This document shows positions 9,149 through 18,887 of a stretch of 64,000 bases of DNA, piece after piece (positions within the stretch are counted from its first letter, which is position 1; every line of letters begins with the position of its first letter). A model generated the notes under the pieces. It had not been told where the DNA came from, ran no database searches, and saw only the letters and a list, made by a program, of their open reading frames with translations. Origin of the DNA: Rhodospirillales bacterium (GTDB lineage Bacteria > Pseudomonadota > Alphaproteobacteria > Rhodospirillales > Thalassospiraceae). The stretch covers positions 372,001 through 436,000 of the forward strand of contig JAHQVT010000006.1 of the NCBI GenBank assembly GCA_019634165.1. Direction: 5' to 3'. The translations under genes and the position numbers were made by a program.

Positions 9149-10249
9149 TTGGCCGACGGTGCATCCAATGACGCGTTTGTCGAATTTGAACGCGTGCAGA
9201 AAAGCTACGATGGCGAAACGCTTGTCGTAAAAGATCTCAATTTATCGATGCCGAAAGGCGAATTCCTGACGATGCTTGGACCGTCAGGATCTGGTAAAAC
9301 CACCTGTCTGATGATGCTTGCTGGGTTTGAGACAGCAACGCATGGCGATATTCGGTTGGGCGGCATATCGATCAATAATATTCCGCCGCATAAGCGCGGT
9401 ATCGGCATGGTGTTTCAGAACTATGCCCTTTTCCCGCATATGACGATTGCCGAAAACCTTGCTTTCCCGCTTGAGGTTCGAAAGCTGGGTAAGGCTGAGC
9501 GGGAAGAAAAGGTGAAAAGAGCCCTCGATATGGTCGAGATGGGCGATTTTGGCGGTCGCCGTCCGGCACAGTTGTCCGGTGGGCAGCAACAGCGTGTTGC
9601 CTTGGCGCGTGCACTTGTGTTTGAGCCGGAACTCGTTCTGATGGATGAGCCGCTTGGCGCGCTTGACAAGCAACTGCGTGAAAAGATGCAGTTTGAAATT
9701 ACCTATTTGGCACATCAGTTGGGCATTACGACCGTTTACGTGACCCACGACCAGACCGAAGCGCTGACAATGTCAGACAGGGTTGCTGTGTTTGACGATG
9801 GCCGCATTCAGCAGCTTGCGCCGCCAGATCAGCTTTATGAAAGCCCGGAAAACAGTTTCGTTGCGCAGTTCATTGGTGAAAACAACACCCTTGAAGGCGT
9901 TGTGAAAGAAATCAAGGGTGATACGTGCGTCATCGAACTAGATGACGGTGAAGTCATTGATGCCGTTCCGGTCAATGTAACGAAAGTCGGGGAGCGAACC
10001 CGCGTCTCGATCCGTCCGGAACGTGTTGAATATAATCGTGAACGTCTGCACGAGGATGCCCACACGCTCAAGGCTGAGGTGCTGGAGTTCATCTATATGG
10101 GTGATATTTTCCGAACCCGACTGCGTGTTGCGGGCAATTCAGATTTTATCATCAAGACGAGAAACGCGCCTGATCAGGTGCGCTTGAAGCCGGGCCAGCA
10201 GATTGAAATCGGTTGGCTGGCAGAAGATTGTCGCGCCTTGGACGCGTAA
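9149..10249 (+). CDS. Polyamine-type ABC transporter ATP-binding protein (PotA-like)
   Basis: Energises import by the permeases and binding protein that follow. In the 366-residue chain, Walker A GPSGSGKT is at 44-51, the signature LSGGQQQR at 142-149, Walker B LVLMDEP at 162-168 and the switch His in YVTHDQTEA at 200. The C-terminal third is a TOBE-type domain, as in PotA/PotG/FbpC. The start is TTG 9149, preceded at 8 bases by AGGGGG; no in-frame ATG fits. First gene of a four-gene operon. Spermidine/putrescine is the likely substrate class, but thiamine or iron import cannot be excluded from the ATPase alone. Confidence 0.9.
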   Translation: MADGASNDAFVEFERVQKSYDGETLVVKDLNLSMPKGEFLTMLGPSGSGKTTCLMMLAGFETATHGDIRLGGISINNIPPHKRGIGMVFQNYALFPHMTIAENLAFPLEVRKLGKAEREEKVKRALDMVEMGDFGGRRPAQLSGGQQQRVALARALVFEPELVLMDEPLGALDKQLREKMQFEITYLAHQLGITTVYVTHDQTEALTMSDRVAVFDDGRIQQLAPPDQLYESPENSFVAQFIGENNTLEGVVKEIKGDTCVIELDDGEVIDAVPVNVTKVGERTRVSIRPERVEYNRERLHEDAHTLKAEVLEFIYMGDIFRTRLRVAGNSDFIIKTRNAPDQVRLKPGQQIEIGWLAEDCRALDA

Positions 10250-10332
10250 CACCCGATCAGGTAGAAACAGGACAGGTACACCCGGGTGCAGGTCCTCAAT
10301 CAATAGGCCGGGAAACAATCAGGGAGTCTGCA

Positions 10333-11454
10333 ATGAAATTCATTAAGACACTTTCAGCGACAACGATGCTTGCACTTGTCGCGACGAGTGGTGCGGCATT
10401 GGCCGACGATCACATGGCGTCGGACATGACGCTGGTAAGCTGGGGTGGTGCATATCAAGCCAGCCAGATCGCTGCTTATGCTGAACCTTATACAGCTATG
10501 AATGAAGGCGTTACCATCACGTGGGACGAAAGTTCGGCTGAAGCTGTTGCCAAGCTGCGTGCAATGAACGAAGCAAAGAATGTCACCTGGGATCTGGTTG
10601 ACGTTGTTGCTGCGGATGCACTGCGCCTTTGCGATGAAGGCCTGGCGATGGAAATCGACCCGAACGAAGATCTTGCCGCTGCGCCAGATGGCACGTCGGC
10701 TGAAGATGACTTTGGTGATTTGCTGGTCAGCGAGTGCTTTATCCCGCAGATCGTTTATTCGACCACGGTTGGGTATCGTTCAGACATGGTGCCAGCAGGT
10801 GCTGCTGCTCCGACCGATATCTGTGCCTTGTTCGATACGAAAACCTATCCGGGTATGCGTTCGCTTGAAAAACGCCCGATCAACAACATGGAATGGGCGC
10901 TTCTTTGTGATGGCGTTGCCAAAGAAGACGTTTATGACGTGTTGGGAACCCCAGAAGGCCAGGAACAGGCTTTGGCCAAACTTGGTACCATCAAAGACAG
11001 CGTGATCTGGTGGAGTGCTGGTGCAGATACGCCGCAGCTTCTTGCTGATGGTGAAGTCTTCATGGGTTCGACCTATAACGGTCGTCTGTTCTCTGCAATC
11101 GTTGAACAGGGCCAGCCTATTAGCATGCTTTGGGATGCGCAGGTCTTCGATCTTGACGGCTGGATCATCCCGGCTGGCTTGCCAGAAGACCGTCTTGCAC
11201 GCGTGAAGGACTTTGTGAAGTTCGCAACCGACACGCAGCGTTTGGCTGACCAGTCTAAATACATCTCCTATGGTCCGGCCCGTGCATCTTCGGCACCGCT
11301 CGTTGGCAAGCATGCTTCGCTTGGTATCGACATGGCACCGCATATGCCGACCGATCCGGAAAACAGCAAGAACACGTTCCTCTATAACTACGAGTTCTGG
11401 GCTGATTACCGTGACGATATTGATGCCAAGTTCCAAGCTTGGTTGGCTCAATAA
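10333..11454 (+). CDS. Periplasmic substrate-binding protein, PotD/PotF-like
   Basis: Secreted binding protein of 373 residues. ATG 10333 follows AGGGAG and starts a signal peptide (MKFIKTLSATTMLALVATSG) with likely cleavage after ALA near residue 24. The mature part begins with the LVSWGGAYQ motif common in polyamine/spermidine-type binding proteins. Also visible are TWDLVDVVAADALRLCDEGL and a late YISYGPAR segment. The polyamine-contacting residues cannot be checked by eye, so the substrate is inferred from the operon. A strong terminator directly downstream should make this gene the most expressed of the operon. Confidence 0.88.
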   Translation: MKFIKTLSATTMLALVATSGAALADDHMASDMTLVSWGGAYQASQIAAYAEPYTAMNEGVTITWDESSAEAVAKLRAMNEAKNVTWDLVDVVAADALRLCDEGLAMEIDPNEDLAAAPDGTSAEDDFGDLLVSECFIPQIVYSTTVGYRSDMVPAGAAAPTDICALFDTKTYPGMRSLEKRPINNMEWALLCDGVAKEDVYDVLGTPEGQEQALAKLGTIKDSVIWWSAGADTPQLLADGEVFMGSTYNGRLFSAIVEQGQPISMLWDAQVFDLDGWIIPAGLPEDRLARVKDFVKFATDTQRLADQSKYISYGPARASSAPLVGKHASLGIDMAPHMPTDPENSKNTFLYNYEFWADYRDDIDAKFQAWLAQ

Positions 11455-11464
11455 TAGCCACTGG

Positions 11465-11490
11465 AAGGGGGCCGCTTGCGGCCCCCTTTT
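11465..11490 (+). terminator. Internal terminator after the binding-protein gene
   Basis: GGGGGCC-gcttgc-GGCCCCC followed by TTTT, 13 bases after the binding-protein stop and 64 before the first permease. It probably reduces permease transcription relative to the binding protein. Confidence 0.8.
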
Positions 11491-11553
11491 GCCAATAAAG
11501 AATGACCAATTTGCATAACAGACCGACAAACACGGCGGGATGACGGGGGCGTA

Positions 11554-13218
11554 ATGAGTGATACGACAGATGGATTAGTGCTGGCCGCTGATGGCAGGCC
11601 ACTGAAACAAAGCTTGCGACGGGCTTTGTTGCGGCAAAAGATACGCGCACTGATGCTGATTGCGCCGCTTTTGCTATTCGTCGTCGTGACCTTCATCGTT
11701 CCTATTTTGTCGATGCTTTTCCGGTCGGTCGAAAACGATATTGTGCCTGTCACGCTTCCAGGCGTTGTGACAGAGCTCGCCGAATGGGACAGTTCAACTG
11801 GTGAACCCCCATCGGAAGAAGTTTTCCGCAACCTTTATATTGATTTATTCAAAGCAAGCGAGGCCAAGCAACACACCAGACTTGGTACCCGTTTGAATTA
11901 TGAACAAACCGGTCTTTCGTCATTGTTCCGTACGACGGGGCGTTCGCTTGATGATATTGGTGAAGAATGGCAAGACCCGCTTGAAGATATTGATGCCAAT
12001 TTCAAGGATGGCGCGTTCTGGTTTGAAATGATGTCAGGTTCCGACGGCGACACATTTCTTGAGCAACGCCGCGATCTTTTGGCCGAGATGATTGGCGAAA
12101 GCATGGCTGGCGATGTTGGCTTTGTTCCGTCCGAACAAGTCGCCAAGATGCTGCCATGGACCAGCCGTGCCTACGCCGATTTCGCGATCTGGACCGCAAT
12201 AGCAGACAATGACGTTGTCGCCGAGGAAGATCCCTGGGAAGCGGTTTATGGCGCGTTGGGTATGGATTTGACCAGCCCAGATACCATTAGTGCGATTGGC
12301 AGTTATTCGGGGCCGGGGGCAGAGGCACTTCAAGCTGCTGTCGCGAATTTGGATCATCTTCCACAAGACGGTTTCCGCGAAGCTTTTGCTGCGGAAAATG
12401 GCGATTGGGTGTCGCCCGATGTTTGGGCAACGATTAAGCTTTATTCGCCAAGCGTTACACCGGGCTATTTCCTGAACGCGATTGATATGGAACTCACTCC
12501 TGACGGGATCGAACAGAAACCCGAGAACGAGCAGATCTATACTCAATTGTTCATACGTACGCTGATCATGGCCCTGATCATTACAGCAAGTTGCATTGTG
12601 TTGGGCTATCCGGTTGCGTGGTTGTTGGCCAACCTTCCGATGCGCACATCCAGTATTTTGATGATTTTGGTTTTGTTGCCGTTCTGGACATCGCTTTTGG
12701 TCAGAACATCTGCATGGAAAGTACTGCTGCAGCAGCAAGGTGTGATCAATGAAATCCTTGTGTGGCTTGGCTTTGTCAATGACGCGGATCGTCTGATCTT
12801 GATGAACAATGCGACGGGTACCGTCATTGCCATGACGCACATTTTGCTGCCGTTCATGGTTCTGCCACTTTATTCGGTGATGAAAACCGTTCCGCCAAGC
12901 TATCTGCGTGCTGCCAAGTCGCTTGGTGCGACGAATTGGACCGCTTTTTGGCGGGTATATTTCCCGCAATCGGTCCCTGGTATCGGGGCGGGATCGATCT
13001 TGGTCTTTATTCTCGCCATTGGGTACTACATCACTCCTGAAATTGTTGGTGGGACGAGCGGTGTCTTTATTTCGAACCGGATCGCCTATCACATTTCAAG
13101 CTCACTCAACTGGGGCCTCGCAGCAGCATTGGGGACAATTCTTCTGATTGTCGTGCTGGGCCTGTACTGGTGCTACGACAGGATCGTGGGCATTGATAAC
13201 GTGAAGTTGGGGGGCTAA
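11554..13218 (+). CDS. PotB-like ABC permease with a large periplasmic insert
   Basis: Membrane subunit of the importer, 554 residues against roughly 280-420 for relatives. The first membrane helix is at residues 33-56. Residues 60-330 are hydrophilic and acidic and should lie in the periplasm. The remaining helices start at 331, and the EAA loop LRAAKSLGATNW precedes FPQSVPGI. The insert contains several acidic and Trp-rich helices and no recognised domain. Codon use does not look foreign. The gene is followed four bases later by the second permease. The extra domain may dock the binding protein or a second receptor; that is inference. Confidence 0.88.
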   Translation: MSDTTDGLVLAADGRPLKQSLRRALLRQKIRALMLIAPLLLFVVVTFIVPILSMLFRSVENDIVPVTLPGVVTELAEWDSSTGEPPSEEVFRNLYIDLFKASEAKQHTRLGTRLNYEQTGLSSLFRTTGRSLDDIGEEWQDPLEDIDANFKDGAFWFEMMSGSDGDTFLEQRRDLLAEMIGESMAGDVGFVPSEQVAKMLPWTSRAYADFAIWTAIADNDVVAEEDPWEAVYGALGMDLTSPDTISAIGSYSGPGAEALQAAVANLDHLPQDGFREAFAAENGDWVSPDVWATIKLYSPSVTPGYFLNAIDMELTPDGIEQKPENEQIYTQLFIRTLIMALIITASCIVLGYPVAWLLANLPMRTSSILMILVLLPFWTSLLVRTSAWKVLLQQQGVINEILVWLGFVNDADRLILMNNATGTVIAMTHILLPFMVLPLYSVMKTVPPSYLRAAKSLGATNWTAFWRVYFPQSVPGIGAGSILVFILAIGYYITPEIVGGTSGVFISNRIAYHISSSLNWGLAAALGTILLIVVLGLYWCYDRIVGIDNVKLGG

Positions 13219-13222
13219 GGCC

Positions 13223-14443
13223 ATGAGTAGTGTGATCGTTAATGTTAAACGGCCGGACCTTCTGACCTTTACGATGCCTTTCGTAGCGGTTTTCGGTGCG
13301 ATGTTTGGTTTTATTACCGGAAACATCTTTGGCGCCCCTTCGATTGGGTTGATCGGAGGTGCAATTGTCGGTGCAGTGTTGGCAGGTATTCTTGCGCGGA
13401 TGACGAAAATCAACCGCCGGGTAAAAATCTGGGGCATTGCAATAATATTCGGTCTTGCCGGGGCTGTTTTTGGTGGCCTTGGGGGCTTTTTCGGTGGGTT
13501 GCTTGTTGGTGTTTCGATGGGGTGGTTCGCCACTTGGGTCGGAACAGGCAAGTATCGGGCAGGTGTTCCGACATATTACACGCCGGGTCAGGTTCTTTGG
13601 CACAACACGTTTCTGTTTATCTGTGCCTTTGTTTTCTTCTTCTTGATTGCGCCACTGATTCCGGTCGTATGGCTTAGCTTCAATGCAGAAAACTTCTTCA
13701 CATTCACGCCAGAAATGCTGAGCTTCAAGGCAGAAGGGTATAGCCTGAAGCATTACCGCGATTTCCTTGGTACTGACGAGTGGATGGTGCCGCTTAAAAA
13801 CTCGCTGATCATTGCGCCAATTGCGACGATCATCTCGGTTTCGTTGGGGACGCTAGCAGCGATTGGTTTAAGCCAATCTCACGTGCCGGGACGTCAGACA
13901 ATGATGGCGATCCTGATTTCGCCAATGATTGTGCCGCTGATCATTTCGGCGACGGGGATGTTCTTCTTCTATGCGCCGCTTGGCAATTGGCTTGAGGTTA
14001 CCCTTGGTCTTAACCAGTCATTTGTTGGCTATGTGAAGGTGATCTTGGCCCACGCTGTGCTGGGTATTCCGTTCGTCATTATTACGGTAACCGCGACATT
14101 GGTCGGGTTTGATAAATCTTTGACGCGGGCTGCTGCGAATATGGGGGCAAACCCGGTTACAACCTTCTTTAGGGTTCAGATGCCTCTTATTCTGCCGGGT
14201 GTTATTTCGGGTGGATTATTCGCATTTATCACCTCGTTTGATGAAGTGGTCGTTGTTTTGTTTGTCGGGTCTGCCCGTCAGCAGACTTTGCCATGGCAGA
14301 TGTATACCGGCCTACGCGAGCAGATTTCGCCAACAATTTTGGCGGCTGCAACCATCCTTGTGGCCGTTTCGATCTTGCTTCTGCTGACGGTTGAATTGCT
14401 ACGCCGTCGGTCTGAACGGCTGCGCGGCATGAGCCCGACTTAA
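13223..14443 (+). CDS. PotC-like ABC permease with an extra N-terminal glycine-rich membrane region
   Basis: Second membrane subunit, 406 residues. The C-terminal 270 residues form a standard binding-protein-dependent permease with the EAA loop LTRAAANMGANPVTTFF. The first 120 residues are additional: hydrophobic segments rich in GxxxG-like spacing (FGAMFGFITG, GLIGGAIVGAVLAGI, GGLGGFFGGLLVG), resembling glycine-zipper membrane helices. Only PotC-like sequence is expected in this position. The start ATG 13223 follows AAGG. Last gene of the operon; its stop abuts the possible decayed reverse-strand ORF at 14440. Confidence 0.87.
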   Translation: MSSVIVNVKRPDLLTFTMPFVAVFGAMFGFITGNIFGAPSIGLIGGAIVGAVLAGILARMTKINRRVKIWGIAIIFGLAGAVFGGLGGFFGGLLVGVSMGWFATWVGTGKYRAGVPTYYTPGQVLWHNTFLFICAFVFFFLIAPLIPVVWLSFNAENFFTFTPEMLSFKAEGYSLKHYRDFLGTDEWMVPLKNSLIIAPIATIISVSLGTLAAIGLSQSHVPGRQTMMAILISPMIVPLIISATGMFFFYAPLGNWLEVTLGLNQSFVGYVKVILAHAVLGIPFVIITVTATLVGFDKSLTRAAANMGANPVTTFFRVQMPLILPGVISGGLFAFITSFDEVVVVLFVGSARQQTLPWQMYTGLREQISPTILAAATILVAVSILLLLTVELLRRRSERLRGMSPT

Positions 14444-14682
14444 CCAAGGTTACGGAACATCGTCTGCGTAAATTGGACGGGTTTCTCAACGTACTCCAAC
14501 AGGTCGACGGTCGTTTGTATCGTCGGCCTGTTTGCATTTAAACCCACGGAGTTCACTGTTCGGACGTTGCCTGCGTGGTTCAGCAAGCCGTCTTCTGCAT
14601 GTGCCTTCGTCGCGGGGAGGACGGTTCCCAATATGCACAGACCAACTAACGAGCCGGTTGTCTTAAGATTATCGGTGTTTCC
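14440..14682 (-). pseudogene. Possible decayed small secreted protein
   Basis: A reverse-strand frame without ATG reads LKTTGSLVGLCILGTVLPAT then KAHAED, which looks like a signal peptide ending in AHA. About 50 residues follow with no recognised motif, stopping at TAA 14440 inside the end of the ABC permease gene. The only possible starts are TTG 14631 (inside the hydrophobic core) or rare codons upstream. It may be the tail of a gene that lost its start, or chance. No relatives are known to me. Confidence 0.25.
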
Positions 14683-14792
14683 AGCCCTTGCAGCGGGGGC
14701 GTCGTGGTGCTAGTTTCCGCGCTGTAATTTACGTTCTGGCAGATAGACCATCTGCCGGGTTTTTTGTCATTCCTTAAGAGAGACTTTCATCC
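14444..14792. other. Gap between the ABC operon and gatC
   Basis: 349 bases. It holds the possible decayed secreted-protein frame on the minus strand, a candidate gatC promoter (TTGCAG at 14688-14693, 17-base spacer, TAGTTT at 14711-14716) and a terminator-like hairpin at 14738-14765. No other gene is visible. Confidence 0.6.
14738..14765 (+). terminator. Terminator-like hairpin in the gatC leader
   Basis: GGCAGAT-agacc-ATCTGCC then GGG and six T, ending 27 bases before the gatC start and downstream of the candidate promoter at 14688-14716. It is either the terminator of the upstream ABC operon or an attenuator for gatCAB. Confidence 0.6.
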
Positions 14793-15083
14793 ATGTCGTC
14801 TTTGGATAAGGAAACAGTTCGCCGTATTGCTCATCTTTCACGTATCAACGTGTCTGAAGAGGGCTTGATCGAACTGGCGGGAGATTTGACCCGTATCCTC
14901 GATTTCGTCGAGGAACTGCAAGAAGTTGATGTCGAGGGCTGTGCCCCGTTGACGTCGGTTGCCGATCTGACCTTGCCATTGCGCAAGGATGAAGTCACCG
15001 ATGGCAACATCCAGCAAAAAGTGCTGTCAAACGCACCGATGACCGATGCTGGCTGTTTTGTTGTGCCCAAGGTGGTTGAATAA
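14793..15083 (+). CDS. gatC: Asp-tRNA(Asn)/Glu-tRNA(Gln) amidotransferase subunit C
   Basis: Small 96-residue subunit that wraps around GatA and stabilises the GatCAB complex. The sequence [21 protein letters not shown] and the central [15 protein letters not shown] are typical of GatC. Its TAA overlaps the gatA ATG by one base (TAATG), so the two are translationally coupled. GatCAB converts misacylated Glu-tRNA(Gln) and/or Asp-tRNA(Asn), which implies that the organism lacks glutaminyl- and/or asparaginyl-tRNA synthetase. Confidence 0.95.
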   Translation: MSSLDKETVRRIAHLSRINVSEEGLIELAGDLTRILDFVEELQEVDVEGCAPLTSVADLTLPLRKDEVTDGNIQQKVLSNAPMTDAGCFVVPKVVE

Positions 15084-16561
15084 TGACTGATCTGACAAAT
15101 CTGACACTTGCAGAAGCCCGCGACGGGCTTGCAAAAGGTGATTACACGTCGGTCGAATTGACCGAGGCGCACCTTAAATCGATGGAAGCGCATCGTAATC
15201 TGAACGCTTACATCACTGAAACCCCGGACAAAGCCATCGAGATGGCGAAGGCATCCGATACCAAGCGCGCCAAAGGTGAAGCTGGTAAAATGGAAGGCCT
15301 GCCGATTGCGGTCAAAGACCTGTTCTGCACCCAAGGTGTTCAGACGACGGCTGCTTCGCACATTCTCGAAGGTTTCAAGCCAGAATATGAATCGACTGTT
15401 ACCAGCAACCTGTTTGGTAATGGTGCGGTGATGCTTGGCAAGGCGAACCTTGATGAGTTCGCCATGGGATCATCCAACACGTCTTCTTACTACGGTAATG
15501 TGATCAATCCGTGGAAAGGTAAAGACGGCAAGGATCTGGTTCCTGGTGGGTCGTCTGGTGGTTCAGCAGCAGCCGTTGCTGCCCATATGGCGCTTGCGGC
15601 AACCGGTACGGATACCGGTGGTTCGATCCGTCAACCGGCATCCTATTGCGGTATCGTTGGTATGAAGCCGACCTATGGTCGTTGCTCGCGCTGGGGCATT
15701 GTGGCCTTTGCAAGTTCGCTTGATCAGGCCGGCCCGATGACCAAAACCGTGCGTGACGCAGCAATCATGCTGGGTTCGATGGCTGGTCACGATGCCAAGG
15801 ACAGCACGTCTGCGCCAATGGCAGTTCCTGATTTCGAAGCCGCCCTTACCGGTGATATTCGTGGCATGAAAATCGGTATTCCGAAAGAATACCGGGTTGA
15901 TGGCATGCCCGAAGAAATCAGCAAGCTTTGGGATGATGGTGTTGCCATGTTGCGCGATGCCGGTGCCGAGGTGGTCGATGTGACCTTGCCGCACACCAAA
16001 TACGCGCTTGGCACCTATTACATTGTTGCCCCGGCAGAAGCTTCTTCGAACCTTGCACGTTATGACGGTCTTCGCTATGGCCAGCGTGTCATGGACGAAG
16101 GTGACAGCCTTGACGACATGTATATGAAGTCGCGCGCTGCTGGTTTCGGCAAAGAAGTCCAGCGCCGTATCATGATCGGCACCTATGTGCTTTCGGCTGG
16201 TTACTATGACGCCTATTACAATAAGGCGCTTAAAGTCCGTCGTCGTATCTATGAAGATTTTGCAACGGCCTTTGGTACGGTTGATGCCATTTTGGCACCG
16301 ACAGCACCGTCGGCTGCTTTTGCGATTGGTGAAAACGAAGGCGATCCGGTCAAGATGTATCTCAATGACGTCTTTACCGTTCCGGCAAGCCTTGCAGGTC
16401 TTCCGGGCCTGTCACTGCCTGCTGGTTTGTCGTCCGATGGTCTTCCGCTTGGTCTGCAGTTGATTGGCAAACCGTTTGATGAAGAAACCGTTTTGCGTGT
16501 TGGTGGTGTACTTGAAAGTGCTGCTGGCTTCACCGCAAAACCATTCGGGCAGGAGGGCTGA
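15083..16561 (+). CDS. gatA: Asp-tRNA(Asn)/Glu-tRNA(Gln) amidotransferase subunit A
   Basis: Amidase-signature glutaminase that releases ammonia from glutamine for GatB. In the 492-residue chain the Ser-cisSer-Lys triad is visible: Lys78 in AVKDLF, Ser157 in [11 protein letters not shown] and Ser181 in [12 protein letters not shown]. The following [19 protein letters not shown] is the family core. It is one base coupled with gatC and three bases from gatB, so the three form one transcript. Nothing unusual was seen. Confidence 0.97.
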   Translation: MTDLTNLTLAEARDGLAKGDYTSVELTEAHLKSMEAHRNLNAYITETPDKAIEMAKASDTKRAKGEAGKMEGLPIAVKDLFCTQGVQTTAASHILEGFKPEYESTVTSNLFGNGAVMLGKANLDEFAMGSSNTSSYYGNVINPWKGKDGKDLVPGGSSGGSAAAVAAHMALAATGTDTGGSIRQPASYCGIVGMKPTYGRCSRWGIVAFASSLDQAGPMTKTVRDAAIMLGSMAGHDAKDSTSAPMAVPDFEAALTGDIRGMKIGIPKEYRVDGMPEEISKLWDDGVAMLRDAGAEVVDVTLPHTKYALGTYYIVAPAEASSNLARYDGLRYGQRVMDEGDSLDDMYMKSRAAGFGKEVQRRIMIGTYVLSAGYYDAYYNKALKVRRRIYEDFATAFGTVDAILAPTAPSAAFAIGENEGDPVKMYLNDVFTVPASLAGLPGLSLPAGLSSDGLPLGLQLIGKPFDEETVLRVGGVLESAAGFTAKPFGQEG

Positions 16562-16564
16562 TCA

Positions 16565-18019
16565 ATGACTTATATCATCGAAGGTTCAACAGGCCCGTGG
16601 GAGATCGTTGTTGGTCTGGAAGTTCACTGTCAGGTGGTTTCCAAATCCAAGCTGTTTTCTGGTGCGTCAACCACGTTCGGTAACGAAGCCAACACCAATG
16701 TCAGTCTTGTTGATGCGGCCATGCCCGGCATGTTGCCAGTCATCAATGCTGAATGCGTGCGTCAGGCGGTGAAAACCGGTTTGGGTCTTAAGGCCAAGAT
16801 CAACAAAGAAAGCGTTTTTTCGCGTAAAAACTATTTCTATGCCGATCTGCCGCAAGGCTACCAGATTTCCCAGTTTGACAAACCGATTGTCGGCGCTGGC
16901 ACGATCATTCTTGATATGCCAGATGGTTCGACCAAATCGGTTGGTATTGAACGCCTGCATCTTGAACAGGATGCCGGTAAATCGATGCACGATCAGGACC
17001 CGAAATATTCGCATATCGATTTGAACCGTTCGGGCGTGGCCCTGATGGAAATCGTATCGGACCCTGATATTCGTACCCCTGAAGAAGCCGGTGCCTATTT
17101 GACCAAGCTGCGTGCGATTGTACGTTATCTTGGGACATGTGATGGCAACATGAACGAAGGGTCCATGCGTTGCGATGCCAACGTATCGGTTCGTCGTCCG
17201 GGTGAGCCGTTTGGCACGCGTTGCGAGATCAAGAACGTTAACTCCATCCGTTTTGTGATGCAGGCGATCGAGATCGAAGCAAAACGTCAGGTCGAAGTTC
17301 TTGAGGGTGGCGGCGAAATTGTTCAGCAGACCCGTCTGTTTGATCAGCGCCTTGGCGAAACCCGCGCAATGCGGTCTAAAGAAATGGCGCATGATTATCG
17401 CTATTTCCCGGACCCGGATTTGCTGCCGCTTGTTTTCGATGACGCGTTCGTTTCGGAAATCGAAAAAGAGCTGCCAGAACTTCCAGACGAGAAAAAAGCC
17501 CGCTTCATGCGTGAAAACGGCTTGTCAGCATATGATGCCGGTGTTCTCGTCGCCGAAAAGGAAAAGGCTGATTATTACGAAGTCGTTGCTAAGGGCCGTG
17601 ATGGCAAACTGGCTGCGAACTGGGTGATCACCAATCTGTTCGGTGCGCTAAACAAGGCAGAAGTCGGCATTGCCGAAAGCCCGGTTTCCGCTGATAACCT
17701 TGGTAAACTGATTGATCTTATTTCAGATGACACCATCTCTGGCCGTATCGCCAAAGACGTCTTTGAAATCATGATTGAGACCGGTGGCGATCCAGAAAAG
17801 ATCGTTGAAGAAAAAGGTCTTAAACAGATTACGGATACGGGTGCGATTGAAACAGCAATTGACGAAGTCATTGCTGCAAACCCCGATAAGGTTGAAGAAA
17901 TCCGCGCGGGTAAAGACCGTATGCTTGGCTGGTTCGTTGGTCAGGTCATGAAATCCACGGGTGGTAAAGCCAACCCAGGGATGGTCAACAAGATGCTTCG
18001 CGATAAAATCCTCGGCTGA
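16565..18019 (+). CDS. gatB: Asp-tRNA(Asn)/Glu-tRNA(Gln) amidotransferase subunit B
   Basis: Kinase/transamidase subunit that phosphorylates the misacylated tRNA and adds ammonia. The 484 residues include [13 protein letters not shown] near the start, [18 protein letters not shown], the [11 protein letters not shown] metal region, [12 protein letters not shown], and a C-terminal helical YqeY-like tail ending in [16 protein letters not shown]. Last gene of gatCAB, followed by a strong hairpin terminator. Confidence 0.97.
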   Translation: MTYIIEGSTGPWEIVVGLEVHCQVVSKSKLFSGASTTFGNEANTNVSLVDAAMPGMLPVINAECVRQAVKTGLGLKAKINKESVFSRKNYFYADLPQGYQISQFDKPIVGAGTIILDMPDGSTKSVGIERLHLEQDAGKSMHDQDPKYSHIDLNRSGVALMEIVSDPDIRTPEEAGAYLTKLRAIVRYLGTCDGNMNEGSMRCDANVSVRRPGEPFGTRCEIKNVNSIRFVMQAIEIEAKRQVEVLEGGGEIVQQTRLFDQRLGETRAMRSKEMAHDYRYFPDPDLLPLVFDDAFVSEIEKELPELPDEKKARFMRENGLSAYDAGVLVAEKEKADYYEVVAKGRDGKLAANWVITNLFGALNKAEVGIAESPVSADNLGKLIDLISDDTISGRIAKDVFEIMIETGGDPEKIVEEKGLKQITDTGAIETAIDEVIAANPDKVEEIRAGKDRMLGWFVGQVMKSTGGKANPGMVNKMLRDKILG

Positions 18020-18040
18020 TTGTAATCATCAGACTAATGA

Positions 18041-18077
18041 AAATCCGCCCGTTTCTATAGAGACGGGCGGATTTTTT
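18041..18077. terminator. Terminator after gatB
   Basis: 12-bp stem AAATCCGCCCGT / ACGGGCGGATTT followed by a T run, 21 bases after the gatB stop. The A-rich 5' flank makes it usable for the convergent DJ-1-type gene as well. Confidence 0.85.
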
Positions 18078-18100
18078 ATTCAATCACAGAGCCAGATTTA

Positions 18101-18781
18101 TCACGCTTGCAAAAGCTTCATAACTTCATCGGCTGTGGCATCGCTTGATGCCGGGTTTTGACCGGTCACCAATTTTCCGTCGACAACGGCATAGGATGCC
18201 CACATATCGCCGCGTTCATAAAGTCCCCCCTGTTTTTTGAATTCATCTTCAATTAACAGCGGAACGACTTTTTCAAGGCCAACGGCCTTTTCTTCGTCAT
18301 TGGTAAAGCCGGTGACTTTTTTGCCTGCGACCAATGCTTTGCCATCGATACCCTTGGCATGTACCAGTGCGGCAGGCCCGTGGCAGACCGCGGCGACCGG
18401 TTTGTTCTGGGCGACAAAAGCCTCGATCAAGGCGATTGACTTGGCATCGGTTGCCAAATCCCAAAGCGGACCATGACCGCCCGGATAAAACACGGCATCA
18501 AAATCATCTGCCTTAAGGTCATCAAGGGGCACTGTATTGGCAAATGCCTTTTGCGCTGCTTCGTCTTTTTCAAATCGGGCAGTCGCATCGGTCAGGGCGT
18601 CAGGTACCTGACTGTTGGGATCAAGTGGCGGTTGACCGCCTTTGGGGGATGCCAGTGTTATTTCAGCGCCGGCATCTAGGAAACGGTAATAGGGCGCTGC
18701 GAGTTCTTCAAGCCAGATACCGGTTTTGTGGCCTGTATCGCCCATTTTGTCGTGGGATGTAACGATCATTAAAATACGCAT
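18101..18781 (-). CDS. DJ-1/PfpI-family protein (HchA-like, type 1 glutamine amidotransferase fold)
   Basis: Cytosolic 226-residue protein of the Hsp31/HchA-like class. The nucleophile elbow AAVCHGPAAL carries Cys133, and the partner acid is probably Glu26 in WLEELAAPYY; FYPGGHGPLWDL precedes the elbow. Relatives act as glyoxalases, deglycases or stress chaperones, and which applies here cannot be read. The LysR gene at 18888 diverges from it across 106 bases, suggesting direct control. The end of the gene converges on the gatB terminator. Confidence 0.88.
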   Translation of the reverse strand: MRILMIVTSHDKMGDTGHKTGIWLEELAAPYYRFLDAGAEITLASPKGGQPPLDPNSQVPDALTDATARFEKDEAAQKAFANTVPLDDLKADDFDAVFYPGGHGPLWDLATDAKSIALIEAFVAQNKPVAAVCHGPAALVHAKGIDGKALVAGKKVTGFTNDEEKAVGLEKVVPLLIEDEFKKQGGLYERGDMWASYAVVDGKLVTGQNPASSDATADEVMKLLQA

Positions 18782-18887
18782 CGGATCCTCCTTGCGTGGA
18801 ATTCATTTGCCATGACGATAACTGGCTGACAAAATTTGCGATAGATCGAAGAACTGAACAGATTGTCAAATTATTTGAGCATCAAAG

